Source of the DNA: Caulobacteraceae bacterium
GTDB lineage: Bacteria; Pseudomonadota; Alphaproteobacteria; Caulobacterales; Caulobacteraceae
Length of the DNA stretch: 64,000 bases
Direction: 5' to 3'
Assembly: GCA_947475875.1 (NCBI GenBank)
Contig: CANJME010000012.1
Location: 1-64,000, forward strand
Shown here piece by piece: positions 21,873 to 29,825 of the stretch. The position numbers and the translations under genes are program-made. Under the pieces are notes generated by a model. It had not been told where the DNA came from. It made no database searches and saw nothing but the letters and a program-made list of their open reading frames with translations. Each line of letters starts with the position of its first letter. Position 1 is the stretch's first letter.

Positions 21873-23048
21873 TCAACCGCCCGGGACCCGGAGGCTTTCG
21901 TCCAGCAGATGCAGGTTGGCCTCGCGCACCTTGGCGGCCGCCTCATCGTAGAGGAATGGCAGGAAGGCGTAGCGCACGCCGCGCGTCACCGGCTGGGCCT
22001 CGTGCAGCAGCGAGCAGGAGAACACTACCGCCCCGCCGGTCGGCGCGCGATAGCGCTGCGGCCCGAACTCCGGGAAAACCAGATCCCCGCCCTCATAGTC
22101 CTCGGCGTTCAGATTGATGGTCACCGCAAAGCGGCGGTGGGCCGTGCCGCTGGTGGTGTTGTCCCGGTGCGGCTTGAAATGGGCCTCATCGGCCGCGTCG
22201 TAACAGGCGACGATGTAGCGTTCGATGCGAGTCGGCTTGAACTGGAAAGCCCGTTCGATCTCGGGAACCATGCGCGCGTTGATACGGCCGCGCGCGCCGG
22301 CGATCAGCGCTTCGTCCTCGAGATTGACGTCCCGGCGGCGTTTGTGGAGATGGTTGAGCACCAGCACCGTCTTGCCGTCCTTCTGCTGCATGAAACCGGA
22401 ATCGATGGCCTCGCCCGTCCGGTAGGCCTCGATCAGGGTCCTGCAAAATTCCGGTTCAAAGACCCTGGGCAGGATCAGCACGGGCGCCGGCGTTGCGCCA
22501 CCGCTGTGTAGGCCTGCGGGTGGCAAGCTGGTCAGCGTGGCGATCAGCTTTTCGGTCTCGGTCATCGGCATGAAGGCCATGACCCGAAGCATGGGATCGA
22601 CCACGAACCACATCGGCGCATAGCGGCTGGCCTGTCCTTCCGCCCTGGCCACGCCCCACAGGCGTGAGACTTCCATGTCGAAGTCCCAGAACACCCGGAT
22701 GCCGGGGACGCTGTCGGCCAGGCGTTTTTCGGCCTTATCGGCGGGGTCGCTGGTGACCCAGAAGAGGGCGATATTGCTATCGTCGAACAGCTTGCGGTTC
22801 TTCTCCACAACCTTCAGCGCTTCACCCGCATGGGCGCCGCCGGCCGAGCCCACAAGACCCAGGACGATGTAGCGGCCGCCCAGTGTGTCGAAGGAAAAGC
22901 GCTCATTGACGTCGCTACGGGCATGAAACCGGGGCGCCGGCGTGCCGATCGCCGGCAGTTTGAGAACCTCCGGCTCGACCCTGGCCGCCGAGGCGGTCCG
23001 TCGTTTCGCCGGCGCGAACTTTTTTTTCGCGGGGGCGGGCTTCTTCAT
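21873..23048 (-). CDS. Fusion: Cys-less peroxiredoxin-like domain + 2OG-Fe(II) oxygenase
   Basis: A 391-residue two-domain protein. After a basic Lys/Ala/Pro-rich leader, residues about 30-185 resemble an AhpC/TSA thioredoxin fold ('IGTPAPRFHARSDVNERFSFDTLGG' cut short here), but the catalytic Cys site reads 'GSAGGAHAGEA', with no cysteine. Residues about 190-390 are a prolyl-4-hydroxylase-like dioxygenase with iron ligands His294, Asp296 (in HFKPHRDN) and His349 (in LLHEAQPV), plus a basic residue in VTRGVRY for 2-oxoglutarate. It probably hydroxylates a protein or small molecule, with the first domain as a binding module. The start overlaps the quinone oxidoreductase stop (TGATG), so the two are coupled. 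Confidence 0.8.
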   Translation of the reverse strand: MKKPAPAKKKFAPAKRRTASAARVEPEVLKLPAIGTPAPRFHARSDVNERFSFDTLGGRYIVLGLVGSAGGAHAGEALKVVEKNRKLFDDSNIALFWVTSDPADKAEKRLADSVPGIRVFWDFDMEVSRLWGVARAEGQASRYAPMWFVVDPMLRVMAFMPMTETEKLIATLTSLPPAGLHSGGATPAPVLILPRVFEPEFCRTLIEAYRTGEAIDSGFMQQKDGKTVLVLNHLHKRRRDVNLEDEALIAGARGRINARMVPEIERAFQFKPTRIERYIVACYDAADEAHFKPHRDNTTSGTAHRRFAVTINLNAEDYEGGDLVFPEFGPQRYRAPTGGAVVFSCSLLHEAQPVTRGVRYAFLPFLYDEAAAKVREANLHLLDESLRVPGG

Positions 23049-24028
23049 CAGGGAACCAGAACGATTTTGCCGACATGAGCGCCGCCTTCAAGATAGGTGT
23101 GCGCTTCGGCGGCCCTCGCCAGCGGGAAGGTCTTGTCGACCACCGCCTTGACGAGACCCTGTTCCACCCAGGGCCACACAACACGTTCCACCTCGGACGT
23201 GATACGGGCTTTCTCGTCCGGCGCCCGGGGACGAAGGGTCGAGCCGGTGATGACCAGCTGCTTGATCATGATCCGCCAGACCGGAACCTCGATGGTCCCC
23301 CCGCCCTGGGAGGCGATGTACACGAGGCGCCCGCGATAGTTCAGGCATTCGAGGTTCTTTTCGAAATAGCCGCCGCCGCCAACCATATCGAGGATGACGT
23401 CGCAGCCGCCGGCGGCCGCAACCGCCTCGCCGAAATCCTCGGCCGAGGCGTCGATGGCGATATCGGCGCCCATGGCCAGCGCTGTCTTGGCCTTGTCCGC
23501 GCCCCGGGCGGTGGCGATGACGCGCGCGCCGGCCGCCTTGCCCATCTGGATGGCGGCGACGCCGATCCCGGATGTGGCGCCGTGCACCAGCAGGGTTTCA
23601 CCGGCTTTCAGCGAGCCGTGCTCGAAGACATTGACGTAGACCGTCAGCACCGTCTCAGGCAGGGCCGCGGCCTGGACGAAATCGAGACCCTTCGGCACCG
23701 GCAGGGCGTGGCGCGCATCGACCTTGGCGTATTCGGCGTAACCGCCCCCGCCCAAGAGCGCGGTGACCCTGTCGCCCACCTTCCAGCGCCCGGCCGCGAC
23801 GACGACCTCGCCGGCGACTTCCAGGCCCAGGGTGGCCGGCGCGCCCGGAGGGGGCGGATAGGCGCCGTTGCGCTGGAGCACATCGGGACGGTTTACGCCC
23901 GCCGCGCGAACCGCGATCAGAATCTCTCCCGGTCCGGGGGAAGGCGCCTCGATTTGCGCCGCATGCAGGGCCGAGGCCGGGCCTTTTCCGCCCTCGATGG
24001 CGACGGCGGTCATGGTTTTGGGGGTCAT
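23048..24028 (-). CDS. NAD(P)H-quinone oxidoreductase, PIG3-like MDR family
   Basis: Zinc-free medium-chain dehydrogenase/reductase of 326 residues that probably reduces quinones with NADPH. The N-terminal GroES-like domain has 'AAGVNRPDVLQRNGAYPPPPG', here within the limit only as 'VNRPDVLQR', and the Rossmann domain has 'LLVHGATSGIGVAAIQMGKA'. The zinc-ligand cysteines of alcohol dehydrogenases are absent. It is first in a two-gene unit with the dioxygenase fusion downstream (1-base overlap), which hints at a shared redox task. It diverges from the DUF1192-rcdA pair. Confidence 0.88.
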   Translation of the reverse strand: MTPKTMTAVAIEGGKGPASALHAAQIEAPSPGPGEILIAVRAAGVNRPDVLQRNGAYPPPPGAPATLGLEVAGEVVVAAGRWKVGDRVTALLGGGGYAEYAKVDARHALPVPKGLDFVQAAALPETVLTVYVNVFEHGSLKAGETLLVHGATSGIGVAAIQMGKAAGARVIATARGADKAKTALAMGADIAIDASAEDFGEAVAAAGGCDVILDMVGGGGYFEKNLECLNYRGRLVYIASQGGGTIEVPVWRIMIKQLVITGSTLRPRAPDEKARITSEVERVVWPWVEQGLVKAVVDKTFPLARAAEAHTYLEGGAHVGKIVLVP

Positions 24029-24110
24029 GGGCTCTCCAAGCCTTGCGAAAGCGGCTCAAGGCGCGTCAGATACCCTCGCTTTTCACCCAAACCAAGCGAA
24101 GGGCGAAGAC

Positions 24111-24311
24111 ATGATCGAAGAACCCGCTGAACCGAGACAGGCCCGGGGTGCGGCCCTGGTCCTGGTTGAACGCGAAGACCTTGATCTGTTTGGGGTTTCC
24201 GAGTTGACCGAGCGCATTGAGCGGCTGCAGGCCGAGGCTGATAGAACCCGCCGCGCGCTCGACAAGAAGCAGTCCGGAAAGTCGGCGGCTGACGCGCTGT
24301 TCAAATTTTAG
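24111..24311 (+). CDS. DUF1192 family protein
   Basis: Short 66-residue cytoplasmic protein of unknown function, common in Alphaproteobacteria. The family signature is 'LDLFGVSELTERIERLQAE', followed by a basic tail with 'KKQSGKSAADALFKF'; the middle is predicted coiled coil. The ATG at 24111 has AAGGGCG seven bases upstream. It lies 81 bp upstream of rcdA, a pairing that may reflect a shared transcript. Confidence 0.85.
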   Translation: MIEEPAEPRQARGAALVLVEREDLDLFGVSELTERIERLQAEADRTRRALDKKQSGKSAADALFKF

Positions 24312-24392
24312 GATTTTCCGTGGCATAGGGGTTGCAGTCTTTGAGGCTGTTGCAAGCGTGCGCCTTTCGATGGCGGGGACGAGGACTGACGT

Positions 24393-24905
24393 ATGAATGA
24401 TGTGGATCAGGACCTGCCGTTGCCGTGGCGCGCCGGTGTGGTGATGGATTTCACCAAGTCCGAGCTATTCGACCGCGTCTTCGATGAAGGCATGGAACTG
24501 GTCGAGGCGACCGCCGCCTATCTCGACGGCCCGGGCCGCCAGGAATCACGTCGACTGTCGCGCACCGGGGCCATCGCCTATGCGTCAGAAAGCATGCGCC
24601 TGACCACGCGGCTGATGCAGGTGGCCTCGTGGCTGCTGGTTCAGCGGGCGGTCAAGGAGGGCAGCATGACAGCGCTCGCCGCCTGCGAAGACCGCTATCG
24701 CCTGCGCGAGGGCCCGGAAGAAGCCGCCCAGGACGGCGCTTCGGAATTGCCCCAGGCCATGGCCAGCCTGATTTCGCACTCGCACCGGCTCTATGACCGC
24801 ATCCGGCACCTCGACCGGCGCATGTACGTCGACCAGACGTCCGAGGAAAAACCGCATCCGGTGCTGTCCCAGCACAGCCAGCTGCTGGCGGCGTTCGGCG
24901 GCTAG
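24393..24905 (+). CDS. rcdA: Protease adaptor RcdA (DUF1465)
   Basis: In Caulobacter RcdA is an adaptor that, with CpdR and PopA, directs substrates such as CtrA to ClpXP during the G1-to-S transition (established knowledge). The 170-residue helical-bundle protein shows 'SRTGAIAYASESMRLTTRLM' and 'QVASWLLVQRAVKEG', the most recognisable family segments. The C-terminus is less conserved, as in other members. GAGGA lies upstream of the ATG. tesB follows in the same direction. CtrA, CpdR and PopA are not in this window. Confidence 0.86.
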   Translation: MNDVDQDLPLPWRAGVVMDFTKSELFDRVFDEGMELVEATAAYLDGPGRQESRRLSRTGAIAYASESMRLTTRLMQVASWLLVQRAVKEGSMTALAACEDRYRLREGPEEAAQDGASELPQAMASLISHSHRLYDRIRHLDRRMYVDQTSEEKPHPVLSQHSQLLAAFGG

Positions 24906-24944
24906 GGATTGCGAAATCCGCCCCCCCGCGCTCTAACGCGGGAC

Positions 24945-25796
24945 ATGGCGTACGAAGACCTCAAGAAGACCCTGACTCTCGACCCGATCGAGGTGAACCT
25001 GTTCCGCGGCCATACCCCTGATACGGCGCGCGGGCGCATCTTCGGCGGTCAGGTAATCGCCCAGGCGCTGGTGGCGGCCTATCACACGGTCAAGGACCTC
25101 ACCTGCCATTCGCTGCATTGCTATTTCATCCGGCCGGGCGATCCCAAGGTCCCGGTTCTTTATCAGGTCGAGCGGGCGCGTGACGGCAAGTCGTTCGCTA
25201 CCCGGCGGGTCGCGGCCATCCAGCACGGCGAGCAGATTTTCAACCTGGCGGCCAGTTTCCAGGTGAAGGAAGACGGCTTCGACCACCAGTTCGCCATGCC
25301 GGAGGCGCCCCCGCCTGAGGACCTGGAAAACGACTACCAGGCCCGCTTCGCCAAGCGCCCGCCCGAGCAGCGGGCCTGGTTCGAATCCCGCCCCATGGAG
25401 ATCAGACCGGCTGGATACTTCAAACCCTGGGGCGGACCGGAAAAGTCTGGCGCCTATGCCTGGATCAAACCCAAGGCGGACTTGGGCGGCGATGAAGGGT
25501 TCAACCAAGCGGTGCTGGCCTATGTGTCGGACGCCGGCATTCTGGAATCGGCCATGCGGCCGCATGACGTCACCTTCGCTTCACCCGGCATGCAGGTGGC
25601 GAGCCTCGACCACGCCATGTGGTTCCACCGCCCCGTGCTGATGAACGACTGGCACCTCTATGTGCACGAGAGCCCGTCGGCCTCGGGCGCGCGCGGCTTT
25701 ACCTGCGGCAATATCTATTCGAAGGCCGGCGCGCTGGTCGCTTCCGTCGCCCAGGAAGGCCTGATCCGCCGGCGCGATCCGCTGGTCGAATCCTGA
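24945..25796 (+). CDS. tesB: Acyl-CoA thioesterase II
   Basis: Hydrolyses medium- and long-chain acyl-CoA to free acid and CoA. The 283-residue double-hotdog protein has the N-terminal 'RIFGGQVIAQALVAA' and the C-terminal 'ESPSASGARGFTCGNIYSK' then 'VASVAQEGLIR'. The catalytic Gln (AQEG) and Asp (YVSDAGIL) of the TesB triad are visible, and the Thr/Ser position lies in the SPSASGARGFT region. The start at 24945 (MAYEDLKKTL) matches the family. It is 40 bp after rcdA and 7 bp before the next gene. Confidence 0.93.
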   Translation: MAYEDLKKTLTLDPIEVNLFRGHTPDTARGRIFGGQVIAQALVAAYHTVKDLTCHSLHCYFIRPGDPKVPVLYQVERARDGKSFATRRVAAIQHGEQIFNLAASFQVKEDGFDHQFAMPEAPPPEDLENDYQARFAKRPPEQRAWFESRPMEIRPAGYFKPWGGPEKSGAYAWIKPKADLGGDEGFNQAVLAYVSDAGILESAMRPHDVTFASPGMQVASLDHAMWFHRPVLMNDWHLYVHESPSASGARGFTCGNIYSKAGALVASVAQEGLIRRRDPLVES

Positions 25797-25803
25797 CGCC
25801 GCC

Positions 25804-26619
25804 ATGACGGGCGCCGCAGACCCGAAGCTGAAGCTGTTCATCGTCTATCACCACCGGATGCACCCGGCGCTCTATGTGCATCTGTCCGACGAGAACCTCA
25901 GCAAACTGACCTTCTACAAGGCCAACGAAACCATCCCCTTTGAGTTCGGGCTGGAGCCGCGGACCGCCCCGGTGGTCAAGGAATACGAGCTGCCGATCTA
26001 CGACGGTTTCTACCAGGCCAACGCCTTCAACGAGACCTCGTGCATGATCCACGCCCTGCAGAACCGGCTCTACGAGGGGTCGGACTATGTGGGCGTACTG
26101 CAGTACGACATGGCCATCACCGACGACCATTTCCGTTGGTGGCCGATGCTGATGGAAAAGGGTGTCTCGATCATTTCCGACGCCCGCTGGGGGATCGTCC
26201 AGCCGCAGTTGCTCGAACAGACTTACGTGACCGACGCGCCGTTCCACGGCTTTCCCATGGCCTGGGTGATCGAGCGGTTTTGCGGGCACTTCAAGGTCAC
26301 GCCCGAGGCGTTCAAACGGCGCATCGCCCAACGCAGTATCGAGGGCCAGCAGATCAGCCTGCTCAACAGCTTCATCGTCAAGACCGAGATCTTCGTCGAG
26401 CTTTCCGGCTGGCTCGAAGCCATCTCAAAGGACCTGCACGCCTATTCCTTTGCCCAGGAGGGCCACAAGCGCTTCCTCGGCCACATGGGCGGCATCATCG
26501 AGCGCTGTATCGGGCTCTATTTCCTGTGGCGCGTTCCGGACGGGGAGAAACTGCAGCAGCTGCGCGTCTATCACGCGATCATCCCGGAGCTGCACCGGAC
26601 CAAGTTCGGGCAGTTCTAG
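25804..26619 (+). CDS. Unidentified 271-residue protein, possibly glycosyltransferase-like
   Basis: I do not recognise this gene with certainty. It has no signal peptide or membrane segment and is rich in aromatic residues (for example FIVYHHRMHPALYVHL, VGVLQYDMAITDDHFRWW, LHAYSFAQEGHKRFLGHMGG). The run of acidic residues after a Tyr-Asp pair, and the C-terminal 'IIERCIGLYFLWRV', faintly recall DUF4422-type glycosyltransferases, where an HYRR motif and a FLAER motif occupy similar positions. The key residues of that family are not all present. It begins 7 bp after tesB, so it is likely co-transcribed, and ends just before the 26.65-kb inverted element. Confidence 0.55.
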   Translation: MTGAADPKLKLFIVYHHRMHPALYVHLSDENLSKLTFYKANETIPFEFGLEPRTAPVVKEYELPIYDGFYQANAFNETSCMIHALQNRLYEGSDYVGVLQYDMAITDDHFRWWPMLMEKGVSIISDARWGIVQPQLLEQTYVTDAPFHGFPMAWVIERFCGHFKVTPEAFKRRIAQRSIEGQQISLLNSFIVKTEIFVELSGWLEAISKDLHAYSFAQEGHKRFLGHMGGIIERCIGLYFLWRVPDGEKLQQLRVYHAIIPELHRTKFGQF

Positions 26620-26644
26620 AGAGCGCCTTAGGCGCCCGAAGGGC

Positions 26645-26854
26645 GCAAGAAAGAAATAAAACCACAAAGGCACAAAGGAAGATCAAGCTTCACGAAGGAG
26701 CCCGTGCCTGTAACAGTCTTCAGCGCTGACCGGCCATTAGATTTGATCACGGCTTGGCGGCGTCAGGAAATCGGGACTCGCATCTCCCTGGGGATGGCCA
26801 AGATCTTTGTGAAGCGTTGATCTTCCTTTGTGCCTTTGTGGTTTTATTTCTTGC
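26645..26854. repeat. 210-bp element with about 50-bp inverted ends (MITE- or REPIN-like)
   Basis: Left end 26645-26698 and right end 26805-26854 are near-perfect inverted copies; the longest exact block runs from AATAAAACCACAAAGG through GGAAGATCAA. The differences are a 4-base insertion, a 1-base indel and one substitution. About 106 bases lie between and hold no open frame. The A/T-rich ends with CACAAAGGCACAAAGG differ in composition from the flanking GC-rich DNA. No transposase is nearby. Confidence 0.8.
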
Positions 26855-26885
26855 GGGTGACGCCGCGCCGCTGGCCCATGAAAAC

Positions 26886-27410
26886 TCAGCTATCGCGTTC
26901 CGACACCTCGGCCGGCCGGTCGACGACGATCTCGCCCCTCGCCAGGTCGACCGAGGGGACGTTGGCCTGAGTGAAAGCGACCTGCCAGGTCGCGCCCTCG
27001 GGCGGGGCGATTTCCAGCACGTCGCCGGCCCCGAAATCGTGGATGGCCTTTACCCGGCCGAGGGGTTTGCGGGCGGGTGAAACCGCCGCGAGATTAATCA
27101 GATCGGTGACGTAGAACTCGTTCTCAGCCGGGGCGGGGAAGCGCTCGCGCGGTGCGAAAAGCTGCAGGCCGCGTAAGCCGTCGGCGGCGTCCTTGTCCTC
27201 GATGCCGGCGACGCGACCGACGACGGAATCCTTGTGGGTGCGGCCCGAGACCAGTTTCAGGCCCGGCGAGCCGTCCTCGCGCAAAAGGTCGCCCAGCGCC
27301 AGCAGGCCGGCGGGCTTTTCGGTGAAAGCGGTGATACGCACCTCGCCCTTCACGCCGAAGGCCCCGGCCACGCGGCCGACGCGGATTAGACGTGAAGGGT
27401 TGATGGGCAA
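26886..27410 (-). CDS. rimM: Ribosome maturation factor RimM
   Basis: Binds S19 during assembly of the 30S head. The 174-residue protein has the N-terminal 'VGRVAGAFGVKGEVRI', the linker 'NEFYVTDLINLAA' and the C-terminal PRC-barrel segment 'KAIHDFGAGDVLEI'. The start is a TTG at 27408-27410, 5 bases after the rpsP stop; no ATG precedes the conserved domain. It is third in ffh-rpsP-rimM. trmD and rplS, its usual followers, are not downstream. Confidence 0.94.
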   Translation of the reverse strand: MPINPSRLIRVGRVAGAFGVKGEVRITAFTEKPAGLLALGDLLREDGSPGLKLVSGRTHKDSVVGRVAGIEDKDAADGLRGLQLFAPRERFPAPAENEFYVTDLINLAAVSPARKPLGRVKAIHDFGAGDVLEIAPPEGATWQVAFTQANVPSVDLARGEIVVDRPAEVSERDS

Positions 27411-27415
27411 GAGAT

Positions 27416-28027
27416 CTAGCCTTCCGAGGTTTCCTCGGCGGGCGCTTCCTCGGCGGCCGGAGCTTCTTCAGCAGCCGGCGCTTCTGCAGCGGCCGGCTCT
27501 TCGGCGGCGGCTTCAGCGGCCGGAGCCTCTTCAGCGGCCGGCGCTTCTTCGGCGGCCGGAGCCTCCTGGGCGGCGGCTTCGGCCGGAGCGGCTTCCTCGG
27601 CGGCGGGCGCTTCTTCAGCGACCACCTCCGGTTCCGGCTCGGGCGCCGGCGGCGGCGGGGCGTTCTTGGCGGCTTCGGCGGCCTCGGCGCGAGCGGTCAG
27701 GCGCTGGGCCTTCTGCTCAACGCGCTCGAGCGCTTTCACGCCCGGCTTGGCCTTGTTCGGGTTATTGCCGTGTTCCCACTTGGCGAGGCCTTGCGTCGAC
27801 AGGAAGCGCGCCACGCGGTCCGAGGGCTGGGCGCCCTTCTTCAGCCAGGCCTCGATGGACTCGGTCTTAAGCGTCACGCGGGCCGGGTCGTCCTTCTTGA
27901 GCAGCGGGTTATAGGTGCCCACCTTTTCGATGAAGCGGCCATCGCGGGGCGAGTGGCTGTCGGCGACGACGATGGAGTAGTAGGGGCGCTTCTTGGTGCC
28001 GCCACGGGCCAGACGAATTCTAAGCAT
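27416..28027 (-). CDS. rpsP: Ribosomal protein S16 with long Ala/Glu/Pro tail
   Basis: Small-subunit assembly protein. The first 80 or so residues are normal S16 ('[20 protein letters not shown]', '[14 protein letters not shown]', then '[14 protein letters not shown]'). After about residue 110 there is a low-complexity acidic tail of some 90 residues built on APAAEE-type repeats, bringing the total to 203; S16 is usually 80-100 and up to about 165 in this class. The DNA of the tail is repetitive (gcggccggagc-type units), so its length may vary by slippage. It is the middle gene of ffh-rpsP-rimM. Confidence 0.97.
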   Translation of the reverse strand: MLRIRLARGGTKKRPYYSIVVADSHSPRDGRFIEKVGTYNPLLKKDDPARVTLKTESIEAWLKKGAQPSDRVARFLSTQGLAKWEHGNNPNKAKPGVKALERVEQKAQRLTARAEAAEAAKNAPPPPAPEPEPEVVAEEAPAAEEAAPAEAAAQEAPAAEEAPAAEEAPAAEAAAEEPAAAEAPAAEEAPAAEEAPAEETSEG

Positions 28028-28045
28028 TTGATTGTATTCCTTACG

Positions 28046-29584
28046 TTATTTCTTGAAGGGGTTAAGGCCGGGCGGCAGGTTTCCAAGACCAGGAAGGCCG
28101 CCCGAGCCTCCGGTCAGTTTCTGTAATTCTTCCATCGACGGCATCTTGCCGCCGGTGAGTTGTTTGAGCTGTTCCATATCCGGCATGCCGCCGGGCGCCC
28201 CGCCGCCCATGCCGGGCATGCCGCCGCCAGGTCCGCCCATGCCCATCATCTGGGCCATCTTGGCCATGCCGCGGCCGCCGTCGCGACTCATCGCCTTGAA
28301 AGTGTCGGCCATCTGGCGGTGCTGGTTGAGCAGGCGGTTGAGCTCGGAGACCTGAACCCCGGCGCCGGCCGCGATGCGCCGGCGGCGTTTGCCGTCGAGG
28401 ATGTCGGGCTTGCGCCGCTCGGCCTTGGTCATGGAGTTGATGATCGCCCGCTGGCGGTCGAGCATCTTGTCGTTGACGCCCGCCTCGGCCATCTGACCCT
28501 TGAGCTTGGCGACACCGGGAAGCAGGCCCATCAAGCCGGCAAGGCCGCCCAGCTTTTTCATCTGGTCGAGCTGGTTGGCGAAGTCGTCGAAGTCGAACTT
28601 GCCCTTGGCCATGCGCCGGGCCATCCGCTCGGCCTTGGCCTGGTCCATCTCGACGGCGGCTTTTTCAACCAGGCTGACGATGTCGCCCATGCCGAGGATG
28701 CGCCCCGCAACCCGCTGGGCGTCGAAGGCATCGAGCCCATCGACCTTTTCCGAGGTGCCGAGGAACTTGATCGGCAGGCCGGTGACATGGCGCATGGAGA
28801 GCGCCGCGCCGCCGCGGCCATCGCCGTCGGCGCGCGTCAGGATCATGCCGGTGAGCGGCAGGCGCTCATGGAACGCTTTCGCCGTGCGCACCGCGTCCTG
28901 GCCGGTCAGGGCGTCGGCGACCAGCAGGGTTTCGGTGGGCTTGCCGATTTTGGCGATCTCGGCGGCCTCGGCCATCATCGCCTCGTCCAGGGTGGTGCGG
29001 CCGGCGGTGTCGAGGATCAGCACGTCGAAGCCGCCGAGCTTGGCGGTCTGCAGGGCTCTTTTCGCGATGTCCGTGGCCGACTGGCCCGCCACGATGGCCA
29101 GGGTCTCGACCTCAACCTGGGCGCCCAGTTGCGCCAGCTGTTCCATGGCGGCCGGACGGCGAGTGTCCAGCGAGGCCATCAGGACCTTCTTGCGGTCCAC
29201 ACGGGTGAGGCGCAGCGCCAGCTTGGCCGAGGTGGTGGTCTTGCCCGAGCCCTGCAGGCCGGCCATCAGGATCACCACCGGCGGATTGGCGGCCAGGTTC
29301 AGCGGAACCGGCGGGCCGTCGCCGCCGAGCATCTCCACCAGGCCGTCGTGGACGATCTTGACCACCTGGTCGGCCGGGCGGATCGATTTGACGACGTCTT
29401 CGCCGACCGCCTTCTCGCGGGCGTAGGCGATGAATTCGCGCACCACGGGCAAAGCGACGTCCGCGTCGAGCAGGGCTTCCCGCACCGAGGACATGGCCTC
29501 GTCGACATCCTTGGCCGACAGCACGCCGCGCCCGGAGAGCCGGTCGAAGACGTCAGTCAGCTTGTCTGTCAGGTTCTCGAACAT
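28046..29584 (-). CDS. ffh: Signal recognition particle protein Ffh
   Basis: GTPase that, with 4.5S RNA, targets inner-membrane proteins to FtsY. The 512-residue protein has an N domain, a G domain with 'GLQGSGKTTTSAKLA' (G1), 'DTRRPAA' and 'DTAGRTTLDEAM', and a Met-rich M domain ending in 'MGGPGGGMPGMGGG'-type repeats. The start at 29582-29584 (MFENLTDKL) is the family start; a TTG five codons earlier is possible. Its receptor ftsY is at 49.6 kb. The 4.5S RNA was looked for around this locus and not seen. Confidence 0.97.
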   Translation of the reverse strand: MFENLTDKLTDVFDRLSGRGVLSAKDVDEAMSSVREALLDADVALPVVREFIAYAREKAVGEDVVKSIRPADQVVKIVHDGLVEMLGGDGPPVPLNLAANPPVVILMAGLQGSGKTTTSAKLALRLTRVDRKKVLMASLDTRRPAAMEQLAQLGAQVEVETLAIVAGQSATDIAKRALQTAKLGGFDVLILDTAGRTTLDEAMMAEAAEIAKIGKPTETLLVADALTGQDAVRTAKAFHERLPLTGMILTRADGDGRGGAALSMRHVTGLPIKFLGTSEKVDGLDAFDAQRVAGRILGMGDIVSLVEKAAVEMDQAKAERMARRMAKGKFDFDDFANQLDQMKKLGGLAGLMGLLPGVAKLKGQMAEAGVNDKMLDRQRAIINSMTKAERRKPDILDGKRRRRIAAGAGVQVSELNRLLNQHRQMADTFKAMSRDGGRGMAKMAQMMGMGGPGGGMPGMGGGAPGGMPDMEQLKQLTGGKMPSMEELQKLTGGSGGLPGLGNLPPGLNPFKK

Positions 29585-29825
29585 GAGGCCGTTGAGCAAA
29601 AGTGATGGCCCAAACGCCGTTCGCCCCAGTGGACGATCACGTCGACTGGGGGCCTCGCCTTGCTCGTCCGGACTAAGGCTCCGGGGTCGTCAAGGTGGAG
29701 GGCGCGAACGGAGGTTGCGCCGGAAGGGGCGGCTTATGCGCGGGATGGGGGGAAAAAGCAACAACGCGGCGCCATTGTACTCCCGCCCCGCTGGGCTAGG
29801 ATCGCCCGCAAAGGGGAGCGAAGCG

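Noticed and set aside
28160-29605. 481-codon plus-strand frame
   Set aside because: Antisense to ffh; no recognisable domain.
29585-29825. 4.5S RNA gene upstream of ffh
   Set aside because: The conserved tetraloop-region sequence of SRP RNA is absent; only a weak 7-base inverted pair (CCCCAGT/ACTGGGG) is present.
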